In this document: positions 55,177 to 62,754 of the stretch, piece by piece | Layout: each line of letters begins with the position of its first letter | Position numbering within the stretch: position 1 is the stretch's first letter | Origin: Gemmatimonadota bacterium | GTDB taxonomy: Bacteria > Gemmatimonadota > Gemmatimonadetes > Gemmatimonadales > Gemmatimonadaceae | Direction: 5' to 3' | Length of the DNA: 64,000 nucleotides | NCBI GenBank assembly: GCA_016704465.1 | Contig: JADJAD010000007.1 | Coordinates: 186,001 to 250,000 of the forward strand | Translations under genes and position numbers: made by a program | Notes under the pieces: generated by a model | Database searches by the model: none | Seen by the model: the letters and a program-made list of their open reading frames with translations, nothing else | What the model was told of the DNA's origin: nothing

Positions 55177-56154
55177 TCATGCCGTCCGGGAGAGCCAATC
55201 CAGGTACTGATTCAGCAGCGCGTCAGCTCCGAGGCTGCGGGATCGATCGTAGCGAATGCCCTCGCCGGCCTCGATGTCGGGCTGGAGAAAGGCGCGGATG
55301 AAGTCGGCGCGCACCCGCACGTCGAGCGCATCGAACGGGCGCAGGAGCTTCGGGCCAGCACGCTTCCAGATGAGCGTGCTCACGCGCGAGCGTGACGCTG
55401 TCACGGGATGAATGCTCACCAGCCCGTACGTCACCGAACGGCGAACGCGCGACGTGACGAGTACGAGTCCCCCGCCGACGCTGCGTACGGTCATCTCCAC
55501 TCGTGGCCCGGCCACGAGACGTGTGAGCCTGTCGCGCCACCCCGTCCCGATCACGTCGAACGCTGCGCGCGCCTCGAAGACGACGTCGCTGCGCACGAGC
55601 GCGGGCGAGCCGACGAGTCGCCGGTCGTGCGCCGCCAGGAAGTGCTGGCTGTCGAAGCCGTTGGCACTCACCAGCCACCAGGGCATCTCTACCTCGAAGG
55701 CGAACGGAGGCGCGGCCAGGAGGTCATCGGGATCCACCGCGTCGAAGAACGGCGGGGCGGACTCGTGGCCCGGGTCGGTGTGGAAGAACAGGTGACCGGC
55801 GAGGACCGCGGTCGGGTACGACCTGACGCGAGCCGCTGCTGGCGGTTCCTCGCCCGAGGGCGTACCGGCACAGCGCCCATCGGGGAGAAAGCGCCATCCG
55901 TGGAGCGGACAGTGCAGGCAGCCGTCCCGTACGCTCCCGCGCCAGAGCATGGCGGCGAAGTGCGGGCACCGCCCATCGAGCACGTGCGCCCTCCGGTCCA
56001 CGGCGAATGCGACAAACTCTCGATCGCCGAGCCGTACCTCGCGCGGAGTGCGCAGCGACGCCATGCGAGCGACGTGATACCAACCCGAGGGCACGAGTGG
56101 AAACACGGGAGGCGTATGCACACCCCGGGTCGGCGACGCGTCACGGTGTGGCAT
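55177..56154 (-). CDS. Rieske-type non-heme iron oxygenase
   Basis: 325 residues. The Rieske cluster ligands are Cys63/His65 (RCPHFAAML) and Cys82/His85 (HCPLHGW). The mononuclear iron motif is FDSQHFLAAHD (His171, His176), and Asp follows further on. The length and arrangement resemble KshA/choline-monooxygenase-like oxygenases that hydroxylate or demethylate a substrate. It begins 14 bases inside the end of the upstream radical SAM gene, so the two are translationally coupled. Confidence 0.88.
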   Translation of the reverse strand: MPHRDASPTRGVHTPPVFPLVPSGWYHVARMASLRTPREVRLGDREFVAFAVDRRAHVLDGRCPHFAAMLWRGSVRDGCLHCPLHGWRFLPDGRCAGTPSGEEPPAAARVRSYPTAVLAGHLFFHTDPGHESAPPFFDAVDPDDLLAAPPFAFEVEMPWWLVSANGFDSQHFLAAHDRRLVGSPALVRSDVVFEARAAFDVIGTGWRDRLTRLVAGPRVEMTVRSVGGGLVLVTSRVRRSVTYGLVSIHPVTASRSRVSTLIWKRAGPKLLRPFDALDVRVRADFIRAFLQPDIEAGEGIRYDRSRSLGADALLNQYLDWLSRTA

Positions 56155-57868
56155 GCGCGAGCGGCAGGGGGATGCGCGACGACCGGGAACCGAGCGCGCG
56201 CGTCACGTCGGCCATCAGGCGCCGGTCAATCCAGGCATGGAGCCGATCGAACGCCGACGTCACGAGCGGGGCCCCCCGCATGGCGGCACGCTGGAAGTCG
56301 AGCAGCTCATCGCGCAGCCGCGCGTCGTAGCGCAGGATGCCGCTGTAGAACATCGCCGCGTCGAGCGAGATGCGCCGATCGATGAGCGTGCATGTGAGCG
56401 CCCGGGTATGCTGGCCGGCCTCGGCGCACGACATCGTGTCATGCCGCCAGTACGGACTCACCGTGCGCGGGTTGGCATCGGTGACCAGGTCGTGTCGGTC
56501 CGCGTTCTCGGGACGCAGGATGGGAACGTTCGCCACGCGGGTGGAGAAGGTCGCCAGGAAATGAAAGTCCGGCGGCGCGGCGGCGAGAAAATCGATGGTG
56601 CTGCGGAGCGTTTGGCGCGTTTCGCCGGGATAGCCCACCACGAGCGACACAACGGTCGTCAGCCCCAGCCTGCGGCAGGTCTCCAGGGCACGGCCGTTCT
56701 CCGCGACGGTGGTGCGCTTGTTCATCCGGTCGAGCTGTCCCTGGTCGCCGGACTCGATCCCAATCTGTACCTGGACGCACCCGGCCTCGATCATCAGGGC
56801 CACGACGTCGGCATCGCACAGGTCGTCGGCTCGCGCGTAGCAGATCCACTTCACCCGCAGCTGTCGCCGCACCAACTCCCGGCAGAATGCCACGAGTCGC
56901 GCGCGCGGCATGGTGAAGAGCGAGTCGAGACAGGTGATGTACTCGACACCAAGCGTCTGGACGTAGAACTCCCAGTCATCGGCCATGCGTGTCGCCGACT
57001 TGGTGCGGAACGTCGTGTCGTCGAAGAGGAATGGATAGTTGCAAAACGCGCAGCGGTACGGGCAGCCGCGCACACTCTCGTAGTGGATCATGCGATAGTC
57101 GTGACCATGATACCGTTCGACGAGCGCCCAGTCCGGGCGCGCGAGACTGTCCAGCGATCGGCTTGGCGGTGCACCCGCGTGAAGCACCGTCGTGGCCCCC
57201 CGTCGCGTCACTCGCCCGCCTGGCGGTGGTCGCAGGTCGCGGAATCCGGAGCGGACCCAGGCCGCCAGGACTGGAACAAGTCGCTCCCCATACCCGACGG
57301 CGAGCACGTCGACGTTCGGCGATCCCTCCCAAGTCTCGTGCAACGTCCCGGCGAGTGCGCCCCCGACCACCACCCGGTTCCAGGGACGCTTGAGCCGTGC
57401 CACGAGCGGCTCCAGCTCGCTGAGGTCGCGCAGGAACGTCGCCGACGCAAACACGACGCTGCAGGCACGGAGCTTCGCCCGGCAACCGGGGCCGCCGCGC
57501 AGCAGCTGGTCGAAGGTCATCAGTTCGAAGGCGAGCCCCTCACGCGCGACCGCGGTCGCCAGCACCACCTCGGTCAGCTCGGGGGTGCCGAGGCTGTCGC
57601 GCGCGCCGAGCAGGGCGAGCAGTCGCGGTGACCATCGGCCAGGTCGCCAGCGCCGCTCAATCCGCCCCATCATGACGGGTTCGGCGATGGTGGCCTTCAC
57701 CTTGGCCTCGAGCCACGAGCCGCGCGCATGGCGCGACTGCACCAGCTGCTTCCAGGCCGCGACGAGCAGGCTCTCGCCCGTCCCGGACAGGTAACCGCCC
57801 GTCACGATCAGCACCTTCTCGCACAGCGCTGTCCGTCCGCGCGTGGACGACTCGAATACGTCCGGCAT
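56141..57868 (-). CDS. B12-binding-type radical SAM protein 1
   Basis: 575 residues. The N-terminal 250 residues resemble a B12-binding/methyltransferase-activation region without a clear DxHxxG motif. The radical SAM cluster is CPYRCAFC (Cys269, 273, 276). A TIM-barrel follows, with YITCLDSLFTMPR, VKWICYARADDL, VQIGIESGDQGQ and VVGYPGETRQT. It is leftward, with the downstream Rieske gene overlapping it. Predicted to carry out a radical C-H methylation or rearrangement; the substrate is unknown. Confidence 0.87.
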   Translation of the reverse strand: MPDVFESSTRGRTALCEKVLIVTGGYLSGTGESLLVAAWKQLVQSRHARGSWLEAKVKATIAEPVMMGRIERRWRPGRWSPRLLALLGARDSLGTPELTEVVLATAVAREGLAFELMTFDQLLRGGPGCRAKLRACSVVFASATFLRDLSELEPLVARLKRPWNRVVVGGALAGTLHETWEGSPNVDVLAVGYGERLVPVLAAWVRSGFRDLRPPPGGRVTRRGATTVLHAGAPPSRSLDSLARPDWALVERYHGHDYRMIHYESVRGCPYRCAFCNYPFLFDDTTFRTKSATRMADDWEFYVQTLGVEYITCLDSLFTMPRARLVAFCRELVRRQLRVKWICYARADDLCDADVVALMIEAGCVQVQIGIESGDQGQLDRMNKRTTVAENGRALETCRRLGLTTVVSLVVGYPGETRQTLRSTIDFLAAAPPDFHFLATFSTRVANVPILRPENADRHDLVTDANPRTVSPYWRHDTMSCAEAGQHTRALTCTLIDRRISLDAAMFYSGILRYDARLRDELLDFQRAAMRGAPLVTSAFDRLHAWIDRRLMADVTRALGSRSSRIPLPLAHATP

Positions 57869-57870
57869 GG

Positions 57871-57891
57871 TTCAGGGAGCGAAATCCTGAA
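57871..57891. promoter_or_regulatory. Inverted repeat next to a divergent start
   Basis: TTCAGG and CCTGAA, with a 9-base spacer, lie just upstream of the leftward radical SAM start. The 168-base gap between the divergent biosynthetic genes must hold both promoters, so a shared operator is plausible. Evidence is only the symmetry. Confidence 0.3.
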
Positions 57892-58036
57892 CTATGTGGC
57901 CATGCCCGGTCGGGCGACAGGTGGCGCAGTCCATGATCGCCCGCACCGTCCACCCCGTGGTACCTGATCGGCTCTGGCTCGATGGATTCACGCGGGGTAC
58001 TATCGGACGCTCTCCTCTCCTGCCCGGAGGTTCGGC

Positions 58037-59458
58037 GTGCGATCCACCGAAGCGTCGATGGTCCGCGATCTCCCCGTTCGGATCGCGCTCATCTCCCCCA
58101 AGGGGCCGCTCTATCGGCACCGCGGCGGCATCTGGAAGAAGTCACTGCGCTACCAGCCGCTGACACTCACGACCCTGGCTGCGCTCATCCCGGCCGACGT
58201 GCCGCACGTCGTCCAACTGTTCGACGAAGGGATCACCGACGTCCCGCTCGACCTCGAGGTCGACCTCATCGGGATCACCGTCATTACCGGAACGGCGACG
58301 CGCGCCTACGAACTCGCCGACCACTTTCGTGCGCGCGGCATCACCGTGGTGCTCGGCGGCCCGCACGTCACCCTGATCCCCGACGATGCACAGCCGCACG
58401 CCGACGCGATCGTCGTGGGCTACGCCGAGGATTCGTGGCCACAACTGCTGCGCGACGCCGCGGGCGGCGCGTTGCAGCCGCGCTACGTGCAGGGCGCGTC
58501 GCTCAACCTCGCCGGGCGACCGTTCGCGCGGCGCGACCTCCTGCCCAGCCAGCATTTCCTGACCAACAACGTGTTCGAGGCCACGCGCGGCTGCGTGCAC
58601 GCCTGCGAATTCTGCGTCGTCCCCACGGCATGGGGGCGGCGCCCGTTACAGAAGCCGGTGGTGGAAGTCGTCGCCGAGATCCGGCAGCACGGGGCGCGCA
58701 AGCTGATCTTCATCGACCTCAACCTCATCGCCAATCGTGCGTATGCGGTGGCGCTGTTCACCGCGCTCATCCCGCTGCGGCTGCAGTGGTACGGGCTGGC
58801 AACGGTGCTCCTGGCCGATGACGAAGAGCTGCTCGCGCTGGCGCAGCGCAGCGGGTGCAAGGGCCTGCTCATGGGGCTCGAATCCCTGTCGCCGGCCAAC
58901 CTCAAGGGGAATCGCAAGGGCTTCAACTCGCCAGATCGTTATGCGCAGGTGGTCGAACGGCTGCACGAACACGGCATCGCGCTCCAGGGATGCTTTGTCT
59001 TCGGGCTCGACGACGACCACCCCGACATCTTCCTCAAGACCGCCGAGTTCGCGGTGCAGGCCAGGATCGACCTGCCGCGCTTCGCGGTGGTCACCCCCTT
59101 CCCCAACACGCCGCTCTACAAGCGCCTCGAGGCGGAGGGGCGCATCCTCACGAAGAACTGGGAGCTGTATGATGCGCAGCACGTGGTCTTTCAGCCGCGG
59201 CACATGAGCGTGCGCGAACTCGAGCTGGGCGTGGAGGCGGCGTGGAAGCACGCCTACAGCTATCGCTCCATCTGGCGCCGCCTGCGCTACTCTCCCGCCC
59301 CGTGGCCCGTGCGCGTGGGGACGAACCTTGGCTATCGCTTCTACGCCAACAACCTCTCGCGCTTCTACAACTGCGACTGGATGATCGGCCGCACGACGGC
59401 GTCGACAGGAGCCTTGACTGATGCAGCTGGCGACGACGTGGCACGGGTGACGGCATGA
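58037..59458 (+). CDS. B12-binding-type radical SAM protein 2
   Basis: 473 residues from a GTG with GGAGG six bases upstream (an ATG at 58058 is a shorter option). The N-terminal domain has VRIALISPKGP, GITVVLGGPHVTL and ADAIVVGYAED, a Rossmann-like B12-domain lacking the DxHxxG motif. The radical SAM motif is CVHACEFC (Cys186, 190, 193), followed by LIFIDLNLIANRAY, GCKGLLMGLESLSP and VVTPFPNTPLYKRLE. It is the first gene of the rightward run. Its stop overlaps the next start by four bases (ATGA). Confidence 0.9.
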   Translation: MRSTEASMVRDLPVRIALISPKGPLYRHRGGIWKKSLRYQPLTLTTLAALIPADVPHVVQLFDEGITDVPLDLEVDLIGITVITGTATRAYELADHFRARGITVVLGGPHVTLIPDDAQPHADAIVVGYAEDSWPQLLRDAAGGALQPRYVQGASLNLAGRPFARRDLLPSQHFLTNNVFEATRGCVHACEFCVVPTAWGRRPLQKPVVEVVAEIRQHGARKLIFIDLNLIANRAYAVALFTALIPLRLQWYGLATVLLADDEELLALAQRSGCKGLLMGLESLSPANLKGNRKGFNSPDRYAQVVERLHEHGIALQGCFVFGLDDDHPDIFLKTAEFAVQARIDLPRFAVVTPFPNTPLYKRLEAEGRILTKNWELYDAQHVVFQPRHMSVRELELGVEAAWKHAYSYRSIWRRLRYSPAPWPVRVGTNLGYRFYANNLSRFYNCDWMIGRTTASTGALTDAAGDDVARVTA

Positions 59459-60819
59459 AACGGATGCGGCTGACGATCATCCATCCGTGTGTCGGGCGGA
59501 AGCCGGGACAGAAGTACATCCGCACCTGGCAGATGGAGCCGCTCCCGGCCGCGACACTCGCCGGACTCACCCCCGACGATGTCGACGTAAAGTTCTACGA
59601 CGACCGCATGGAGCCGATCCCGTTCGACGAGCCCACCGACCTCGTGGCCATCAGCGTCGAGACGTACACCGCCAAGCGCGCCTACCAGATCGCCAGCGAG
59701 TACCGGCGGCGGAAGGTCCCGGTGGTCATGGGCGGCTTTCACGCCTCGCTCTGTCCCGACGAAGTGGCGCGGTACGCCGAGGCGGTGGTCACTGGCGAGG
59801 CGGAGCAGCTGTGGCCACTGGTGCTGGACGACGCGCGCCATGGCCGGTTGCAGAAGTTCTACCGCGCCAGCGGTCGTTCCTCGCTCGAAGGGCTGCGCCC
59901 CGACCGGTCGATCTTCCGCGGCAAGCGCTACCTCCCCATCGGTCTCGTGGAGGCCGGGCGTGGCTGTCACTTCTCCTGCGAGTTCTGCGCGGTGCAGACG
60001 GTGTTCGAGGCCACACAGACCCGGCGCCCCATCGACGACATCCTCGCCGAGATCCGGGCACTCAAGGACGAGAAGAAGCTCTTCTTTTTCGTGGATGACA
60101 ACATCACCTCCAACCTGCGGCAGGCGAAGGAATTCTTTCGCGCGCTCATCCCGCTCAAGGTGCGGTGGGTGAGCCAGGCCAGCATCAACGCCGCGCACGA
60201 CGAGGAGTTCCTCGACCTGTTGGTGCGCAGCGGCTGCCAGGGCGTGCTCATCGGCTTCGAGAGCCTCAACCCGGCCAACCTCGAGTCGATGAACAAGCGC
60301 TTCAACTCGGCGAAGGGAGGCTTCGAGGTGGCACTCGCCAAGCTGCGGCGCCACAAGATCCGCGTCTACGGCACCTTCATCTTCGGCTATGACGGCGACA
60401 CGGCGGAGAGCTTTCATCCTACGGTGGACTTCGCCGAGCAGCATGGCTTCTACATCGCCGCCTTCAATCACCTCACGCCCTTTCCGGGCACCCCGTTGTA
60501 CAAGCGACTGGAAGCGGAAGGGCGACTGCTGTATGACGCGTGGTGGCTCGACGATCGGTACAGCTACAACCGCATCCCGTTCACCCCGCGCGGCATGTCG
60601 CCTGACGACTTGCAGCGCGCCTGTCTCACGGCCCGCAAGCGGTTTTATGGCTGGCCGAGCATCATCCGACGCAGCATGGACGCGGTGAACCGTGGCAACG
60701 GCTTCATGTGGCGCAACTTCTACATGATCAATGCCCTGCACCGCCAGGACGTGAGCCTGCGCGATCACTATCCGCTGGGAGACGAGGCGTGGCAGGGATC
60801 GCTGCTCTCGGCGAACTGA
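59455..60819 (+). CDS. B12-binding-type radical SAM protein 3
   Basis: 454 residues, related to protein 2. An N-terminal B12-like Rossmann region includes LTIIHPCVGRKPGQ, VVMGGFHASLC and VVTGEAEQLW. The radical SAM cluster is CHFSCEFC (Cys171, 175, 178), with FFFVDDNITSN, GVLIGFESLNPANLE, VYGTFIFGYDGD and LTPFPGTPLYKRLE. The C-terminal third is longer than in many relatives. The ATGA overlap with the previous gene indicates coupled translation and stoichiometric expression. Confidence 0.9.
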   Translation: MKRMRLTIIHPCVGRKPGQKYIRTWQMEPLPAATLAGLTPDDVDVKFYDDRMEPIPFDEPTDLVAISVETYTAKRAYQIASEYRRRKVPVVMGGFHASLCPDEVARYAEAVVTGEAEQLWPLVLDDARHGRLQKFYRASGRSSLEGLRPDRSIFRGKRYLPIGLVEAGRGCHFSCEFCAVQTVFEATQTRRPIDDILAEIRALKDEKKLFFFVDDNITSNLRQAKEFFRALIPLKVRWVSQASINAAHDEEFLDLLVRSGCQGVLIGFESLNPANLESMNKRFNSAKGGFEVALAKLRRHKIRVYGTFIFGYDGDTAESFHPTVDFAEQHGFYIAAFNHLTPFPGTPLYKRLEAEGRLLYDAWWLDDRYSYNRIPFTPRGMSPDDLQRACLTARKRFYGWPSIIRRSMDAVNRGNGFMWRNFYMINALHRQDVSLRDHYPLGDEAWQGSLLSAN

Positions 60820-61926
60820 GCGCGCGCAGGACGCCGGCGGCGGCATGGGAGCTGTCGCTCGCCAGTCCCGACGACGACGCCGACTTGCGCGCATTGCTGC
60901 GTCGCGCGGTGATTCCTGGCGCGGTGCGCGTCGCCTTCACCCGCGAGCCGCAGTACGCCGCGGGTGAAGGTGTGGCCGGCGCACGGGATGTCACGGTCCT
61001 CGCACGCCGTGCCGGCGAGGTCGTGGGCATGGGGCGCTGCACCGTGCGCACCCTGCACCGGAACGGCGAGCCCCGTCGCATAGGCTACCTCGGTGAGCTG
61101 CGCATCGCGCCCGGGACGTCGGCGGCGGCGCGACTGCTGCGCGATGGGTACGGCCGGCTCACCGCCGCCGTGGCCGACACCGGCGTCGAGGGATTCATCA
61201 CCAGCATCGCTACCGACAACGTGCGCGCTCGACGGGTGCTGGAATTCGGGCCACGCATGGGACTCCCCGAGTACCGTCCGCTCGCATCGCTCGTGACGCT
61301 CGTGGCCCCGGTGCGACGTCGCACGCCACGGGTCGCCGACGACGCGGCGGCCGCGGGCGACCCGGCCGACGCAACACAGTTTGTGCGCGACCACGCCCGT
61401 GAGGCGCAACTCACCCTGCCGTGGGACGATGCCCAGTGGCCGGCACTGCACGCGCACGACGTGGCGCCGCACGACATGTGTGTGGCTCGACGAGACGGAC
61501 GCATCGTCGCAGCCGCAGCGGTCTGGGATCAGCGCCCGTTCCGCCAGACCGTCATCGACGGCTACGCCGGCGCGCTGCAGCTGACGCGTCCGCTGCTCAA
61601 CGTCATCCAACGCCTGCGCGGGCTGCCGCCACTCCCTCACCCCCGGGCACATTCTCTCGCAGGGGGCACTGCTCGGCGTCACGGTCCCACACGCACGCGA
61701 CTGGCCCACACTCTGGCGTGCGCTGCAGCAGCGCGCTGCGGCACGAGGACTCGACTGGCTCACCCTCACGCGTGACGCAAGCGATCCGCAGCTTTCCGCG
61801 CTTCGCACGCTCCTGCGCGCGCGTGCATACCACACGGTGCTCTACGAGGTGGTGTGGCACGACCGCCCGTCGTGGCCCGACCGGTGGGATGGGAGGCGCT
61901 TTGCTCCCGAGGTGGGCCTGCTGTGA
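60789..61926 (+). CDS. GNAT-like N-acyltransferase (frameshifted near 61640)
   Basis: From a GTG at 60789 with GGGAG seven bases upstream, overlapping the previous gene by 31 bases. The first part has RRIGYLGELRIAPGTSAAARLL, resembling the acyl-CoA binding turn of GNATs, and EGFITSIATDNVRARRVLE. At about 61633-61645, around CCCCCGGG, the frame changes; the second frame continues GHILSQGALLGVTVPHARDW and ends PEVGLL at 61926. One base restores a chain of about 378 residues, which may be two GNAT-like halves. It overlaps the next gene by four bases (GTGA). Confidence 0.78.
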
Positions 61927-62675
61927 CCAGCACCCTCGTTCCCGATCCCGTCCTCGCCTCGGGTAGCGGCGATGGCGCCAGCGCCACTCCGCGCGGCGAC
62001 TTGTCGCGCCGGGAACGCCAGGAGCTGTTCACGCTGCTCGACGAGCACTTCGATGGAGTGGACGCGGCACAGTTCGAGCGCGACCTCGATGAGAAGGACT
62101 GGGTGCTGCGCATCCGCCGCGACGGTCGCCTCGTCGGCTTCACCACACTGCAGGTGTATGCGGTGGGCACGCTGGGCGCGCGTTGCAACGTCGTCTATTC
62201 GGGCGACACGATCGTCGCGCCCGAGGCGTGGGGATCGCCCGTGCTCGCGCGCGGGTGGATCGCCCTCGTGCGCGCGCTGCAGGGGGCAGGTTCGGCCGAA
62301 CCGTGGTACTGGCTCCTGTTATCGTCGGGCTTCCGGACCTATCGCTTTCTACCGGTCTTCTGGCGGGAGTTCTGGCCGCGGCACGACGCCGAGCCTTCTG
62401 CCGCGCAGGCGGCACTGCTCGAGACGCTCGCACGCGGCCGTTTCGGCTCGGCCTACGACGCCGCGCGCGGCGTGGTGCGATTCGCCTGTCCGCAACGACT
62501 GCGTCCCGCCCTCGCCGCCGTGCCCGACGGACGTGGCGACGATCCGCACATCCGGTACTTCCTGCAGCGCAATCCCGGGCACGCGGCCGGCGACGAGCTG
62601 GTCTGCCTGACCAGCCTGCGGGATGACAACCTCTCGGCGGCTGGCGCGCGCATGGTGCGCGGACTGCGGGCATGA
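61923..62675 (+). CDS. Acyltransferase-like hypothetical protein
   Basis: 250 residues from the GTG overlapping the previous stop (GTGA). The middle has LVGFTTLQVYAVG, VVYSGDTIVAPEAWGSPVL and WYWLLLSSGFRTYRFLPVF. Beta-strand turns and the GDTIV/WG region suggest a GNAT-like acyl-CoA fold, but no motif is decisive. Position between the GNAT and the GH3-type gene argues for a role in the same pathway. Confidence 0.65.
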   Translation: MTSTLVPDPVLASGSGDGASATPRGDLSRRERQELFTLLDEHFDGVDAAQFERDLDEKDWVLRIRRDGRLVGFTTLQVYAVGTLGARCNVVYSGDTIVAPEAWGSPVLARGWIALVRALQGAGSAEPWYWLLLSSGFRTYRFLPVFWREFWPRHDAEPSAAQAALLETLARGRFGSAYDAARGVVRFACPQRLRPALAAVPDGRGDDPHIRYFLQRNPGHAAGDELVCLTSLRDDNLSAAGARMVRGLRA

Positions 62676-62747
62676 CTGCGGGCATGACGTCGGGCGAGAC
62701 GTCGGGCGAGACGTCGGGCGTGACGTCGGGCGTGACGTCGGGCGTGG
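62664..62747 (+). repeat. Seven 12-bp tandem repeats starting at a gene's stop codon
   Basis: Seven consecutive 12-bp units: CTGCGGGCATGA twice, CGTCGGGCGAGA twice, CGTCGGGCGTGA twice and CGTCGGGCGTGG. The first unit contains the last codons and TGA of the 250-residue protein, so the repeat runs from the stop to within 8 bases of the next gene's ATG. Several units contain TGA in the same frame. Confidence 0.85.
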
Positions 62748-62754
62748 CGATCGC

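Noticed and set aside
62664..62747. Possible CRISPR array
   Set aside because: The units are directly adjacent with no spacers, and are only 12 bp long.
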